Assembly (NCBI RefSeq): GCF_021290985.1
Contig: NZ_JAJOYU010000019.1
Coordinates: 26,974-90,973 of the forward strand
Origin: Rheinheimera soli
Lineage (GTDB): Bacteria > Pseudomonadota > Gammaproteobacteria > Enterobacterales > Alteromonadaceae
Direction: 5' to 3'
Length of the DNA: 64,000 nt
Below the pieces are notes generated by a model. It was not told where the DNA came from. It saw only the letters and a program-made list of their open reading frames with translations, and did not search any database. Position numbers and translations under genes: made by a program. Positions 53,575 through 62,469 of the stretch are shown in pieces (the stretch's first letter is position 1; every line of letters starts with the position of its first letter).

Positions 53575-54144
53575 TTATTCAACAGCTTTAGATACACCCA
53601 CCATAGCAGGACGTACTAAACGGCCGTTCAGCTCGTAGCCTTTTTGCATCACAAAAGTGACAGTGTTTGGTGCCACATCAGCGCTTGGCTGAATCGACAT
53701 GGCCTGATGGAATTCAGGGTTAAACGGCTGACCTTGTGGGTCAATTTGCTGCACACCGTTTTTCGCCAGTGTATCCAGTAAACCTTTCAGGGTTAAATCT
53801 ACACCTTCACCCAGAGCTTTCTGGCTGTCGTCTTCACGATTTAAGAAGGTTAAAGCACGCTCGAGGTTATCCACCACCGGCAATAAATCACCAGCGAAAC
53901 GCTCCAGCGCAAATTTATGGGCTTTTTCAACATCCATGGCTGAACGACGACGGCTGTTGTCTGCTTCAGCTTTAATTCTAAGCATTAAATCATGCTGCTC
54001 TGCCAACTGGGCTTTTGCCTGCTGTAATTCTGCATCCAGCTTTGCAATAAGTTCCTGCTCCGGCGTCAGTTCTACCACTTCTTGCTCTGCCGCTGCTTCC
54101 GCAGCCTGTTGTTGTTCAGTTTGCACTTTATCTTGCTCGCTCAT
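53575..54144 (-). CDS. grpE: GrpE nucleotide exchange factor of DnaK
   Basis: 189 residues. An acidic, Gln-rich N-terminus (1-40) is followed by a long coiled-coil helix and the C-terminal beta domain. Signature parts are RIKAEADNSRRR, DLLPVVDNLERAL and GYELNGRLVRPAMVGVSK. It releases ADP from DnaK. GGAG lies nine bases before the ATG. It follows hrcA, 29 bases away on the same strand. Confidence 0.95.
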   Translation of the reverse strand: MSEQDKVQTEQQQAAEAAAEQEVVELTPEQELIAKLDAELQQAKAQLAEQHDLMLRIKAEADNSRRRSAMDVEKAHKFALERFAGDLLPVVDNLERALTFLNREDDSQKALGEGVDLTLKGLLDTLAKNGVQQIDPQGQPFNPEFHQAMSIQPSADVAPNTVTFVMQKGYELNGRLVRPAMVGVSKAVE

Positions 54145-54173
54145 TAGTTACTACTCCACCATAGGTTGGCTTA

Positions 54174-55199
54174 TTATGGGGATTGATTAAGATGATTCAA
54201 GTTAAAAAACATTTGTTGTGCTACAGCTTCAACTAAAGGCACAAAACGACCATAGTTCATCCGGCGTGGTCCAAGCAAGGCAATAAAGCCATGGGGCTCC
54301 GAACGGTAGCGCGCACAAATCAAACTCACCTTGGCTAAAGGTTCAATACCAGACTCACGTCCCAGTATTAATTTGGGCTGATGATCCTGAGTGACTGGGG
54401 TTAATAATTTCACCAGACAAGCTGGATTATCTAAAAGTTCTATCACTTGCTGCAACTCCGGGTCGCGGTGATAGTCGCTCGCCTGCATTAATTGATGCTG
54501 ACCATAAATCAATGGCTGATGCTGCTGCAGCTCATCCAGACTCAGCTGCGCCATAGCGGTTTTGACCAAAGACTGCACAGCACCACATTCCTGCTTTGCG
54601 ATTAAAGCTAAACGCGAAATACCATCCAGCCAATCCTGACCACACAAAGCCGCATTGAGTAAACACAAGACCCGGCTTAAGGTTGGGTTATCAATTAAAT
54701 CGTCATGAAACAACACCCGGTGCAAAATATCACCGTCTTCGTCTATCACCACCAGCAAGAGTCGCTGCGTGGCTAAACGCACTAAATCCACCTGCCGGAT
54801 CACCCGGCCTTGCCCTTTAGGCGCACTGACAATACTAACCATACCTGTTAAGTTGGCTAATAACTGTCCGGCCTGCTGACATAATAAAGAAACGGGTAAT
54901 TGAGGCGGTAAATTCAGCTGAATCGCATCCAGCCAACGCCCTGTTAAAGGCTCAAGTTGCAGCATTTTATCGATAAAGAGCCTAATACCCGACGTAGTAG
55001 GAACCCGACCTGCCGACGTATGAGGAGAGCGAATAAAACCCTGCTGCTCCAGCAACATCATAGTGTTACGCACTGTGGCAGAACTGACGCCAAGCTCTGA
55101 CTGCTCACACAGCAGTTTGGACGACACCGGCATGCCGTCCGTCAGGTACTGCTCGACTATGAGTTTTAATATCAGTTCTGGTCTGCTTAACTGAACCAC
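54174..55199 (-). CDS. hrcA: HrcA heat-inducible transcription repressor
   Basis: 341 residues. An N-terminal winged helix carries [18 protein letters not shown] and [32 protein letters not shown] follows. A GAF-like and an insertion domain make up the remainder; [20 protein letters not shown] is the usual C-terminus. HrcA represses heat-shock operons by binding CIRCE. It starts with GTG 11 bases after GGAG. No CIRCE repeat is visible near it; targets are probably elsewhere. Confidence 0.93.
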   Translation of the reverse strand: MVQLSRPELILKLIVEQYLTDGMPVSSKLLCEQSELGVSSATVRNTMMLLEQQGFIRSPHTSAGRVPTTSGIRLFIDKMLQLEPLTGRWLDAIQLNLPPQLPVSLLCQQAGQLLANLTGMVSIVSAPKGQGRVIRQVDLVRLATQRLLLVVIDEDGDILHRVLFHDDLIDNPTLSRVLCLLNAALCGQDWLDGISRLALIAKQECGAVQSLVKTAMAQLSLDELQQHQPLIYGQHQLMQASDYHRDPELQQVIELLDNPACLVKLLTPVTQDHQPKLILGRESGIEPLAKVSLICARYRSEPHGFIALLGPRRMNYGRFVPLVEAVAQQMFFNLNHLNQSP

Positions 55200-55392
55200 T
55201 ACAGCTGTTACTCCGGTTAAAAAGACTGTACAAAATACTAAGCGTGAATACTGCCTACTTATACTGCTATGTATTGTGGGGTCTTTAATTAAAAATTCAA
55301 GCCTTGCCCTTTATCAGTGCGTCAACGAGCACAAAGCTGTTCGCTATCAGAAACTATGGGTATACTCAAACGGCATTTTGAAAGGAACACTC

Positions 55393-56286
55393 ATGAGTCA
55401 AAACCCTGGCAGCGCATTTCAAACCATTGGTCTCATTGGCAAACCAAATCATCCGGGCGCCAACACCACTCTTATCAGCCTGTATCAGTTTTTAACGGCA
55501 CGGCAATTAAAAGTCTATGTCGAAGAAAAGGTGGCAGAATCTCTGGGCTTGCCTGATGTACAAGTGATGGATTTAGTTCAGTTGGGTAAAAACTGCGATC
55601 TGGCCATAGTGGTAGGTGGTGACGGCAATATGCTGGGTGCAGCCCGAGTGCTGGCGCGTTTTGGTGTCGCTGTATTGGGTGTAAACCGCGGTAACTTAGG
55701 ATTTTTAACCGACTTATCACCGGAAGATTTTGAAGCGCCTTTAGCTGCGGTGTTAGCAGGTAATTTTGTCACTGAAAAACGCAATCTGCTGGAAGTGGAA
55801 GTGTATCGGAATGACTGCGTAAAGAGCAGTAACAGTGCTGTGAATGAAGCGGTATTACACGCTGATAAAGTAGCGCATATGATTGAGTTTGAAGCTCATA
55901 TTAATGGCGAATTTGTCTTTAGCCAGCGCTCCGACGGTTTAATAGTCAGCACACCAACAGGTTCTACCGCTTATTCTTTATCAGGTGGCGGCCCTATTTT
56001 AACGCCTGAGCTGGATGCGATGAGTTTAGTGCCGATGTTTCCTCATACCTTAAGCAGCCGCCCTTTGGTGGTTTCAGGCACCAGTGAAATAGTACTGAAA
56101 GTATCGCCCAGTAACGACGCCCATTTACAGGTGAGCTGCGACAGTCATGTAATTTTGGCAGTAATGCCGGGCGATGAAATCCGCATTCGTAAACACCCTA
56201 AACCACTGAAACTGGTGCACCCACCTGGCTACAGCTACTTTAACGTGCTGCGTAACAAGCTCGGCTGGGGCAGTAAACTCTACTAA
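55393..56286 (+). CDS. nadK: NAD kinase
   Basis: 297 residues. The kinase motif Gly-Gly-Asp-Gly-Asn is near 75-79; [11 protein letters not shown] and [17 protein letters not shown] follow. It makes NADP from NAD using ATP. The start at 55393 has AAGGA about seven bases upstream and aligns with other NadK proteins; the open frame extends to 55276. It is divergent from hrcA and 79 bases upstream of recN. Confidence 0.96.
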   Translation: MSQNPGSAFQTIGLIGKPNHPGANTTLISLYQFLTARQLKVYVEEKVAESLGLPDVQVMDLVQLGKNCDLAIVVGGDGNMLGAARVLARFGVAVLGVNRGNLGFLTDLSPEDFEAPLAAVLAGNFVTEKRNLLEVEVYRNDCVKSSNSAVNEAVLHADKVAHMIEFEAHINGEFVFSQRSDGLIVSTPTGSTAYSLSGGGPILTPELDAMSLVPMFPHTLSSRPLVVSGTSEIVLKVSPSNDAHLQVSCDSHVILAVMPGDEIRIRKHPKPLKLVHPPGYSYFNVLRNKLGWGSKLY

Positions 56287-56365
56287 AAAATCTCTTTACC
56301 ACTCCCTTGCTAAAAATCAAATTACTGTATAAATTAACAGTTATTCAGTATAAGGGAGTTGGACC

Positions 56366-58033
56366 ATGCTCAACCATCTGCATATCAGCAACTTTGCCAT
56401 AGTACGCGCGCTGGAACTCGACTGGCGCGGCGGTATGACCACTATTACCGGCGAAACAGGCGCAGGCAAATCTATCGCCTTAGATGCGCTGTCTTTATGT
56501 TTAGGTGAACGTGCCGATGGTTTAGTGGTTCGCCCCGGTTGTGACAAAGCCGACATAGTGGCCACTTTTGATATCAGTCAATTGGCTGCAGCTCAACACT
56601 GGCTGGCTGAACAAGACCTCGCCATGGGCAATGAATGTATAGTGCGCCGTGTGGTCGGCAACGAAGGTCGTTCCCGTGGTTATATCAATGGTGTGCAGGT
56701 ACCGGCTCAACAACTGAAAGCTTTGGGTCATCACCTGTTAAGTATTCATGGTCAGCATGCGCATCAACTGTTATTAAAATCTGATCACCAGCGCCAATTG
56801 CTGGATGCTTATGCCAACACCCACTCTGCTTTAGCCAATTGCCGCCAACACTGGAAAGCCTGGCAGCAACTGAAACAAGAATACGGCGAACTGCAAAGTA
56901 ACCAGCAGCAACGTGAAGCACAACGCCAGTTGCTGGAGTATCAGGTGGCAGAGCTGGATCAGTTTGCACCTGGTGCTGATGAATTTGCTGAACTGGAAAG
57001 TGAGCACCAGCGTCTGAGCAATAGTCACAGCCTGATCCAGGCCAGCCAGCAAGCCTTGCAACTGGCCTATGACGATGAAGAGGCTAACAGCTATCGCTTA
57101 TTAAGCCATGCTTGCCAGCAACTGGATGACTATAAAGAAGTAGACCCGGCTTTAGCTCCTATTCACCAAATGCTGACTGAAGCTTTAGTTCAAATTGAAG
57201 AAGCAGGCCGCGAATTACGCCGTTATAGCGAAAAAGTTGATGTCGATCCGGAGCGTTTAGCAGAGATAGATCAACGTTTAGGCCTGTGGCTGAATTTAAG
57301 CCGTAAACATCAAATTCCACATGATCAACTGGCTTTGTTTCACCAGCAATTGTCTCAGCAGCTGTCTGAACTCGCAGGAGATGATGATCGCATAGTTCAG
57401 TTACAGCTGGAGATTCAGCAGGCTCAGCAGCTGTATTGCCAGGCCGCTGAAGTTGTCTCTGAACTGCGTCAATCAGCCGCTTTGGAGCTGTCCGATAAAA
57501 TTGCCCGCAGCATGGCTGAGTTAAGTATGGCTAACGGTAAGTTTTATATAGCGGTCGAAACTGCTGGTATAGATAAAGCCAATGCAACCGGCTGGGATCA
57601 AGTCGACTTTCTGGTTAGCACCAACCCAGGTCAGCCTCTACAGGCGCTGCACAAAGTGGCGTCTGGCGGTGAATTATCCCGTATCAGTTTGGCCATTCAG
57701 GTGATACTGGCTGGTAAAGTCACTACACCAACTTTGATTTTTGATGAGGTAGATGTGGGCATCAGTGGCCCTGTTGCCGCTGGTGTAGGCCGCTTGTTAC
57801 GTCAGTTAGGTGAATCGACTCAGGTGATTTGTGTCACGCATTTACCTCAAGTTGCCAGTCAGGGCCATCACCAGTTGTTTGTTGAAAAATACACTGACGG
57901 TATAGCCACAGAAACCCGGATTCGCGAACTGGCAGACGAAGAGCGGGTACAGGAAATAGCCCGTTTACTAGCTGGTGAAAACGTCAGCGCTAATGCGATT
58001 GCCAACGCCCGAGAATTGTTATGTGCCCCTTAA
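56366..58033 (+). CDS. recN: RecN DNA double-strand-break repair protein
   Basis: 555 residues, an SMC-like ATPase. Walker A is GETGAGKS at 29-36. Two coiled-coil arms (about 150-370) surround the hinge, and the C-terminal half carries the ABC signature SGGELSRISLAIQV and Walker B LIFDEVDVGISG. It acts in recombinational repair. In many relatives it is SOS controlled; I do not see a clear LexA box (CTG-N10-CAG) upstream. AAGGGAG stands before the ATG. Confidence 0.96.
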   Translation: MLNHLHISNFAIVRALELDWRGGMTTITGETGAGKSIALDALSLCLGERADGLVVRPGCDKADIVATFDISQLAAAQHWLAEQDLAMGNECIVRRVVGNEGRSRGYINGVQVPAQQLKALGHHLLSIHGQHAHQLLLKSDHQRQLLDAYANTHSALANCRQHWKAWQQLKQEYGELQSNQQQREAQRQLLEYQVAELDQFAPGADEFAELESEHQRLSNSHSLIQASQQALQLAYDDEEANSYRLLSHACQQLDDYKEVDPALAPIHQMLTEALVQIEEAGRELRRYSEKVDVDPERLAEIDQRLGLWLNLSRKHQIPHDQLALFHQQLSQQLSELAGDDDRIVQLQLEIQQAQQLYCQAAEVVSELRQSAALELSDKIARSMAELSMANGKFYIAVETAGIDKANATGWDQVDFLVSTNPGQPLQALHKVASGGELSRISLAIQVILAGKVTTPTLIFDEVDVGISGPVAAGVGRLLRQLGESTQVICVTHLPQVASQGHHQLFVEKYTDGIATETRIRELADEERVQEIARLLAGENVSANAIANARELLCAP

Positions 58034-58160
58034 AACTGATTTCAATCAATTATTTTTAACAGGCACGAACTTAGCCAATACACTTAGGTCTGATTAAGGC
58101 TTTAATTTCAGCCCGTGCTTGCGGTATGATGCCGACAGACTTATTCAGATGAAGAGACAG

Positions 58161-58511
58161 ATGAAAGCAGTAGTGAAAACGGCCCTTGTGTTGGCCACAG
58201 CATTGACTCTGGGTGCTTGCAGCAGTTGGATTTACCGGATTGACGTGCCACAAGGCAACTTTCTGGAACAAAAAGACATCGACAAACTGCGTGTTCAAAT
58301 GACCAAAGAACAGGTTCGTTTTGTGTTAGGCAACCCTGTTGCTGAAAACGCCTTTGACGACGACATCTGGCATTATTTTTATGCGTTAAAAGGTGGTCGT
58401 GGCGACAACTTTGAAAAGCAACTCATCGCCAACTTTAAAGATGACAAACTGGTTGATATAAGTGGCGATTTCACCAAGCCAGCCAACTTTAATACACCGC
58501 TGGATCAATAA
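58161..58511 (+). CDS. bamE: BamE, outer-membrane assembly lipoprotein
   Basis: 116 residues. The lipobox Leu-Gly-Ala-Cys ends near Cys19. The motif DVPQGNFLEQKDIDKLRVQM and FVLGNPV belong to the SmpA/OmlA (BamE) family. It supports the BAM complex. The ATG at 58161 is preferred (GAAGAG four bases upstream); ATGs at 58149 and 58119 are in frame. A hairpin follows. Confidence 0.93.
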   Translation: MKAVVKTALVLATALTLGACSSWIYRIDVPQGNFLEQKDIDKLRVQMTKEQVRFVLGNPVAENAFDDDIWHYFYALKGGRGDNFEKQLIANFKDDKLVDISGDFTKPANFNTPLDQ

Positions 58512-58517
58512 TGTTTT

Positions 58518-58548
58518 GCAGGGTCAGAGCTTCAGCTCTGCCCCCTGC
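58518..58548. repeat. REP-like hairpin after bamE
   Basis: GCAGGGTCAGAGC and GCTCTGCCCCCTGC flank the loop TTCA. The stem is nearly the same as that at 25346-25369 (GGGTCAGAGC/GCTCTGACCC). It could act as a weak terminator between the convergent bamE and rnfH genes, but has no T run. Confidence 0.6.
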
Positions 58549-58581
58549 TCGTTAATTCAGTCTAATAGTTCTGCTTATTTA

Positions 58582-58947
58582 TCAGCTATCAGATTGTGGC
58601 TCAGAATCATGACTTTGACTCTGTTGCTGCCTGCCGCCCGTTGTCTTATTTGCCCTGCCTTCGTCCTTGGCTTTTTCAGCACGGCGGCGACGCATATCTT
58701 TAGGATCAGCAATTAAAGGCCGGTAAATCTCAATTCGATCACCCGCCTTAGGCACTTCATTCAGTTTGCAAGTCCGGCTCCAGATCCCCACTTTATTCTG
58801 GCTTAAATCAATCTCAGCATGGCTTGATAAGATGCCAGACTGCAGAATAATCTGCTCCACTGTAGAAGCAGCATCCACAGTTAAACTCAATAAACTTTGT
58901 TTAGCCGGCGTGGCATAAGCCAGCTCTACAGCTTTAGTTTCAGCCAT
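58582..58947 (-). CDS. rnfH: RnfH-family protein
   Basis: 121 residues. A ubiquitin-like beta-grasp fold (about 5-85) with VELAYATPAKQSLLSL, VGIWSRTCKLNEVPKAGDRIEIYRPL and DPKDMRRRRAEK; the rest is a Lys/Gln/Ser-rich tail. The role of RnfH is not settled. GGAGA is upstream of the ATG. It overlaps ratA by eight bases, the usual neighbour. Confidence 0.93.
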   Translation of the reverse strand: MAETKAVELAYATPAKQSLLSLTVDAASTVEQIILQSGILSSHAEIDLSQNKVGIWSRTCKLNEVPKAGDRIEIYRPLIADPKDMRRRRAEKAKDEGRANKTTGGRQQQSQSHDSEPQSDS

Positions 58948-59383
58948 GTTGTTCTCCGTACACTTGTTTTGCCCTTTGAGTAAAAGCGCCGACCATAGCT
59001 GCGGTTAATTCGTTAAAAATTTTGCCAAAAGCAAATTCAACTATTTTATTGGAAAACTCAAAATCTAGTGCCAGCACCACTTTACAAGCTTCATCGCTTA
59101 ACGGAACGAAGGTCCAGCCACCGGATAAGGCTTTAAAAGGGCCAGACTCCAATTGCATCTGAATTTGCGAGTCAGTCACCAAGGTATTGCGAGTGGTGAA
59201 CTCCTGACTGATACCGGCTTTTTTCACCTGTAACTTAGCCAGCATCTGATCTGCAGACTGCTGCAAAATTTGTGCTTTGGCGCAACCGGGTAAAAATTCC
59301 GGATAACGTGGTACATCGTTCACCAGCTCAAACATCTGGCGCGCGCTGTAAAAAACCAGTGCGCTGCGCTCAATTTGTGGCAT
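58940..59383 (-). CDS. ratA: RatA-type START-domain protein (UPF0083)
   Basis: 147 residues. A START/Coq10-like lipid-binding fold with [25 protein letters not shown] (shown only as its span, about 9-33). E. coli RatA was reported to hinder 70S ribosome association and its relatives help ubiquinone function; which applies is open. The start at 59383 has GGGGAG upstream; the open frame runs to 59437. It is divergent from smpB. Confidence 0.92.
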   Translation of the reverse strand: MPQIERSALVFYSARQMFELVNDVPRYPEFLPGCAKAQILQQSADQMLAKLQVKKAGISQEFTTRNTLVTDSQIQMQLESGPFKALSGGWTFVPLSDEACKVVLALDFEFSNKIVEFAFGKIFNELTAAMVGAFTQRAKQVYGEQHG

Positions 59384-59501
59384 ACTCTCTCCCCTTAATG
59401 CAGGCGGCGATTGTAACAGATCTGGCCGTAGCCTCAATGTCCCAGGCGTAAGCCTTTTGCCATTAAATTCCTTGGCTTTTAAGAGTTATTCGTTCGCAAA
59501 G

Positions 59502-59984
59502 ATGAGCAAAAAACAAAGCAGCAAAAATCAGGGCGGCACCATAGCCCAAAATAGAAAAGCACGACACGACTATTTCCTCGAAGAGCGTTTTGAAGCAGGT
59601 ATGTGCCTGCAAGGCTGGGAAATAAAGAGTATTCGTGAAGGCAAAGTCAATTTGTCCGACTCGTACGTCATTTTAAAAGATGGCGAAGCTTTTTTAATTG
59701 GTGCACAAATTCAGGCGCTGCACAGCGCCTCGTCTCACGTGGTCTGCGATCCAGAGCGCTCGCGCAAGCTGTTGCTGAACAAACGTGAACTGAACAAACT
59801 GGTCGGTAAAAAAGAGCAGGACGGCTACACCTTAATAGCTACTTCCATGTACTGGAAAGCCTGTTGGGTGAAGCTGGAGTTCCATCTGGCCAAAGGTAAA
59901 AAGCACTTTGATAAGCGTGACGATATCAAAGACAGAGACTGGTCGCGTGAAAAAGAACGCATGATGAAGCACAGCAAAAGATAA
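59502..59984 (+). CDS. smpB: SmpB, tmRNA-binding protein
   Basis: 160 residues. Core OB-fold starts [20 protein letters not shown] and includes [14 protein letters not shown]; the basic C-terminal tail ([19 protein letters not shown]) enters the ribosome. It brings tmRNA to stalled ribosomes. The start at 59502 aligns with other SmpB proteins, though the ribosome site is weak; the open frame goes to 59457. The ssrA gene follows 168 bases later. Confidence 0.95.
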   Translation: MSKKQSSKNQGGTIAQNRKARHDYFLEERFEAGMCLQGWEIKSIREGKVNLSDSYVILKDGEAFLIGAQIQALHSASSHVVCDPERSRKLLLNKRELNKLVGKKEQDGYTLIATSMYWKACWVKLEFHLAKGKKHFDKRDDIKDRDWSREKERMMKHSKR

Positions 59985-60084
59985 TTGAGGCTGGGTTCTT
60001 AACGGTTTCAGCTTGAGATTGTTCAATTCATCACCATATAGAGTAATAACAGCCAAACGCAGCAAGAAAAGACCAGTTCTTACC

Positions 60085-60113
60085 TTGCCGCGTTGAACTG
60101 CAGAGCGTAGAAT
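60085..60113 (+). promoter_or_regulatory. Candidate ssrA promoter
   Basis: TTGCCG (60085-60090) and TAGAAT (60108-60113) are 17 bp apart. A GC-rich segment follows, and the mature tmRNA end is about 40 bases downstream. No terminator is seen between smpB and this site. Confidence 0.5.
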
Positions 60114-60152
60114 GCGCTCAACACAGAAGTGTTCAGAAGTACTAAAGAATTC

Positions 60153-60512
60153 GGGGCCGATACTGGATTCGACGGGATTCACGAACTCTTAGGTGCATGC
60201 CGAGGTGCGGTAGGCCTCGTAAAAAAGCCGCAAACTAGTAGTCGCAAACGACGAAACATACGCACTCGCTGCCTAATAAGCAGTAGAGCGCTCTTCCCCT
60301 CACGCATGCCTATAAGCTGAGACTCTGGAAGATCACCCCTAATAGGATCGCATGGCGGCTTTGTCTGGAGCCAAGATGCTAAAACCAATCAGACTCGCCC
60401 GACGATAGCCTGCCAGCTGGCGCTCATAGGGTTAACTAAATAACTGGATAAGCATGTAGTACCGACGATCTAGGTTTTTCGGACGGGGGTTCAAATCCCC
60501 CCGGCTCCACCA
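60153..60512 (+). ncRNA. ssrA: Transfer-messenger RNA
   Basis: 360 nt. The 5' end GGGGCCGATACTGGATTC and the 3' end (GGTTCAAATCC arm, CCGGCTCC then ACCA at 60509-60512) form the tRNA-like acceptor. The tag frame at 60244-60276 reads Ala-Asn-Asp-Glu-Thr-Tyr-Ala-Leu-Ala-Ala and ends in TAATAA. The E. coli tag is ANDENYALAA, so one residue differs. It rescues stalled ribosomes with SmpB. Its 3' end is also an integration site for the element to its right. Confidence 0.97.
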
Positions 60513-60517
60513 CCTAC

Positions 60518-60551
60518 GAGAGCGGCGCAAACAGCGCCGCTCCTCGATTTT
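60518..60551 (+). terminator. ssrA terminator
   Basis: AGCGGCGC (60521-60528), loop AAACA and GCGCCGCT (60534-60541) form a perfect GC-rich stem. The following CCTCGATTTT has a short T tract. Confidence 0.82.
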
Positions 60552-60630
60552 CCCTTAAAAACAATAGCTTACACCTCAATCGAGTTGCCCGCGATCTTGT
60601 CTGCAACACCGCAAATACATCGTTCATATG

Positions 60631-60672
60631 TCATTCCAGCGCCAACTTTTGTCATCCTGATGCCAACTTTTG
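60631..60672 (+). repeat. Two-copy 21-bp tandem repeat in front of rep
   Basis: Units 60631-60651 and 60652-60672 match at 16 of 21 bases and share GCCAACTTTTG with its start at 60641 and 60662. The spacing of 21 bp is two helical turns, as for iteron-like protein binding sites. Confidence 0.6.
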
Positions 60673-60793
60673 CCAAAATCTACCTATTGCAGCCAGTAAA
60701 ATAAGCAGAGAAATCCTGCACCGATATCTGGCTGACTGTGACCAAGTTGAAACTGGCAAAGCCGAGCTTCTACTTTCGACTATCCAGAAATCA

Positions 60794-62209
60794 ATGCAAA
60801 TTCACGATTTAGATTTTTCTTTAGAACTATCCGCTTTACGCTCCTTTGCTGTTCAACAATCCAATAAGTGCAAAGCCCTCATTCAAAATGCCGATTTAGC
60901 CGCAGCAATACACCTGTTTGAACAATATCAACTTGGCCCGTTGAGCTTTACTGCGCCAGAAATTCAAAACCGCTTACAAGACAGTTCCTTTTGGCTAAAA
61001 CGGATCAGACGCCAAACCCTGTACCTTATCAGCCAAGTTGAGCGAGCTTTGGGTTATGTATCAAAAAGGCGGGCTGTATATTGCGGTGATGTCAGCATGA
61101 ATAAGCATCACCAGAATAAACTGCTCAGCCGCAGTTACATGGAAAAAACCTTTCTTGTAAATGACGAAGGGGTCAGTATTCCGCTTAGTGAAATTGCCGC
61201 ACATAACATCAGCAACCCTGAAATCAGAAGGCATGAACTGATGGTTCGAATTCGCGGTTTTGAAGAAGTGGCGCAACATTGTGACCATGCCGCAGTATTC
61301 GTTACCATAACAACCCCTTCCAGAATGCATGCAACTTTAGCGTCCGGCCTGCCAAACAAAAACTATGACGGAACCACTACCCGAGAAGCGCATGCGCATC
61401 TAAATCATATCTGGCAATTGTGTCGGGCCAAGTTTGATAGAGCCAACATTCGGCCTTATGGCTTTCGGGTTGTCGAACCGCACCATGACGGCACTCCCCA
61501 TTGGCACTTACTACTATTCATGCCTGTTAAAAGCGTTAACAGTTTTAAAACCGTTATCGAAAACTATGCGCTACATGACTCACCGAATGAGCCAGGTGCA
61601 AAAGAGTACAGAGTTAAGTTTATCGACATTGATCCAGCCAAAGGCAGTGCTTCAGGCTATGTTGCCAAATACATCGCCAAGAATATTGATGGCTATGGTA
61701 TCGAAACAGATAACTCAGGGCATAGGTCAGACACCGCCGCAGATCGGATTAACGCATGGTCGAAGTCTTCATCTATTCGCCAATTCCAGCAAATAGGTGG
61801 CCCAAGCGTTACCGTCTGGCGCGAACTCAGACGACTGCGCGACTTAAACATGCCGCTAAAAGATCTGACAGCAATTCACAGGGCCGCTGACTCCTCCAAT
61901 TGGGCAGCGTTTTGCCTTGCAATGAATGCGATAGACCTGCCACGCAAAGAACATATTTGCCGTCCGTTTTACAAAGTGAAAACGACCGAAGTGGCTGACT
62001 ATCAAACAGGCGAAATAATAAAAACCGCCCTTAACAAATATCAGGAACCACGTAAGCCAACCCTTGCTGGTTTTTGGTATCACGTTGATCCACTAATCAC
62101 CCGTCTAAAAAAATGGACGCTTTCAGCGGCGCCGCCGACAGAGCGCTGCCAGCCCCTTTGCAAAAGGGGAGGCAGCGGTTTGGCGGGGGCAACCCTTGGA
62201 CTTGTGTAA
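60794..62209 (+). CDS. HUH-type replication endonuclease (phage GPA-like Rep)
   Basis: 471 residues from the first ATG. The HUH motif is in EPHHDGTPHWHLLLF (about 227-241) and a tyrosine motif is in SGYVAKYIAKNIDGYG (about 287-302), with two Tyr usable for strand transfer; VFVTITTPSRMH forms an upstream strand. It matches phage P2 gpA-type rolling-circle initiators, which nick DNA to start replication. There is no good ribosome site at 60794, and the frame is open without a stop codon from at least 60515, so the true start may be non-canonical and upstream, or the 5' end may be lost. The last about 30 codons come from a hairpin repeat (62144-62177). Confidence 0.82.
   Translation: MQIHDLDFSLELSALRSFAVQQSNKCKALIQNADLAAAIHLFEQYQLGPLSFTAPEIQNRLQDSSFWLKRIRRQTLYLISQVERALGYVSKRRAVYCGDVSMNKHHQNKLLSRSYMEKTFLVNDEGVSIPLSEIAAHNISNPEIRRHELMVRIRGFEEVAQHCDHAAVFVTITTPSRMHATLASGLPNKNYDGTTTREAHAHLNHIWQLCRAKFDRANIRPYGFRVVEPHHDGTPHWHLLLFMPVKSVNSFKTVIENYALHDSPNEPGAKEYRVKFIDIDPAKGSASGYVAKYIAKNIDGYGIETDNSGHRSDTAADRINAWSKSSSIRQFQQIGGPSVTVWRELRRLRDLNMPLKDLTAIHRAADSSNWAAFCLAMNAIDLPRKEHICRPFYKVKTTEVADYQTGEIIKTALNKYQEPRKPTLAGFWYHVDPLITRLKKWTLSAAPPTERCQPLCKRGGSGLAGATLGLV
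62144..62177. repeat. Hairpin repeat inside the 3' end of rep
   Basis: CGCTGCC (62144-62150) pairs with GGCAGCG (62171-62177), and CCCCTTT (62153-62159) with AAAGGGG (62163-62169), around a three-base loop. It encodes Cys-Gln-Pro-Leu-Cys-Lys-Arg-Gly-Gly-Ser-Gly in the rep frame, unlike the rest of the protein. It looks like an inserted repeat element or a small transcription hairpin. Confidence 0.7.
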
Positions 62210-62229
62210 ATAACTGTACGGACCATTCC

Positions 62230-62469
62230 ATGAACAATACGACCCAATTCAATCAAGGCCAATTTACAGTGCCAGAAGTAGTAAAGCTGATTAATTACAC
62301 CGTCATAAAGAACGACCGGACAACAGAATTTTTACCCGAGAACTTAGGTATTATCGTTGGGGTACTCACGCTGAATGATGAAGTAGAAATGGTGGTTAAG
62401 TTTATCGACCGCATATGCCAGTTCACGAAATCAGAGTTCAACAAACAGTACAGAGTGATTCGGGAATGA
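62230..62469 (+). CDS. Small element protein of unknown function
   Basis: 79 residues, starting MNNTTQFNQGQFT at 62230. It has a hydrophobic-amphipathic pattern (VPEVVKLINYTVIKNDRTTEF; LGIIVGVLTLNDEVEMVVKFIDRI) suggesting a small helical protein. I recognise no family. The open frame goes back to 62113 through the hairpin repeat, which is unlikely to be translated. A weak GGA site stands before the ATG. It begins 20 bases after rep. Confidence 0.55.
   Translation: MNNTTQFNQGQFTVPEVVKLINYTVIKNDRTTEFLPENLGIIVGVLTLNDEVEMVVKFIDRICQFTKSEFNKQYRVIRE

Noticed and set aside
55200..55392. CIRCE operator between hrcA and nadK
   Set aside because: No TTAGCACTC or GAGTGCTAA half-site is found in this stretch.
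56290..56365. LexA box before recN
   Set aside because: ATTACTGTATAAATTAACAG starts with CTGT and ends with ACAG, but only eight bases lie between them, short of the CTGT-N8-ACAG consensus context (TATATATA-like centre); it is close enough to note (56323-56341) but I could not verify it firmly and did not annotate it.
60129..60388. Small protein frames across ssrA on both strands
   Set aside because: They lie inside the tmRNA gene and have no domain or ribosome site; the only translated part is the tag frame.
62080..62262. 60-codon minus-strand frame over the rep hairpin
   Set aside because: It reads the complement of the hairpin repeat, and its product is repeat-derived.
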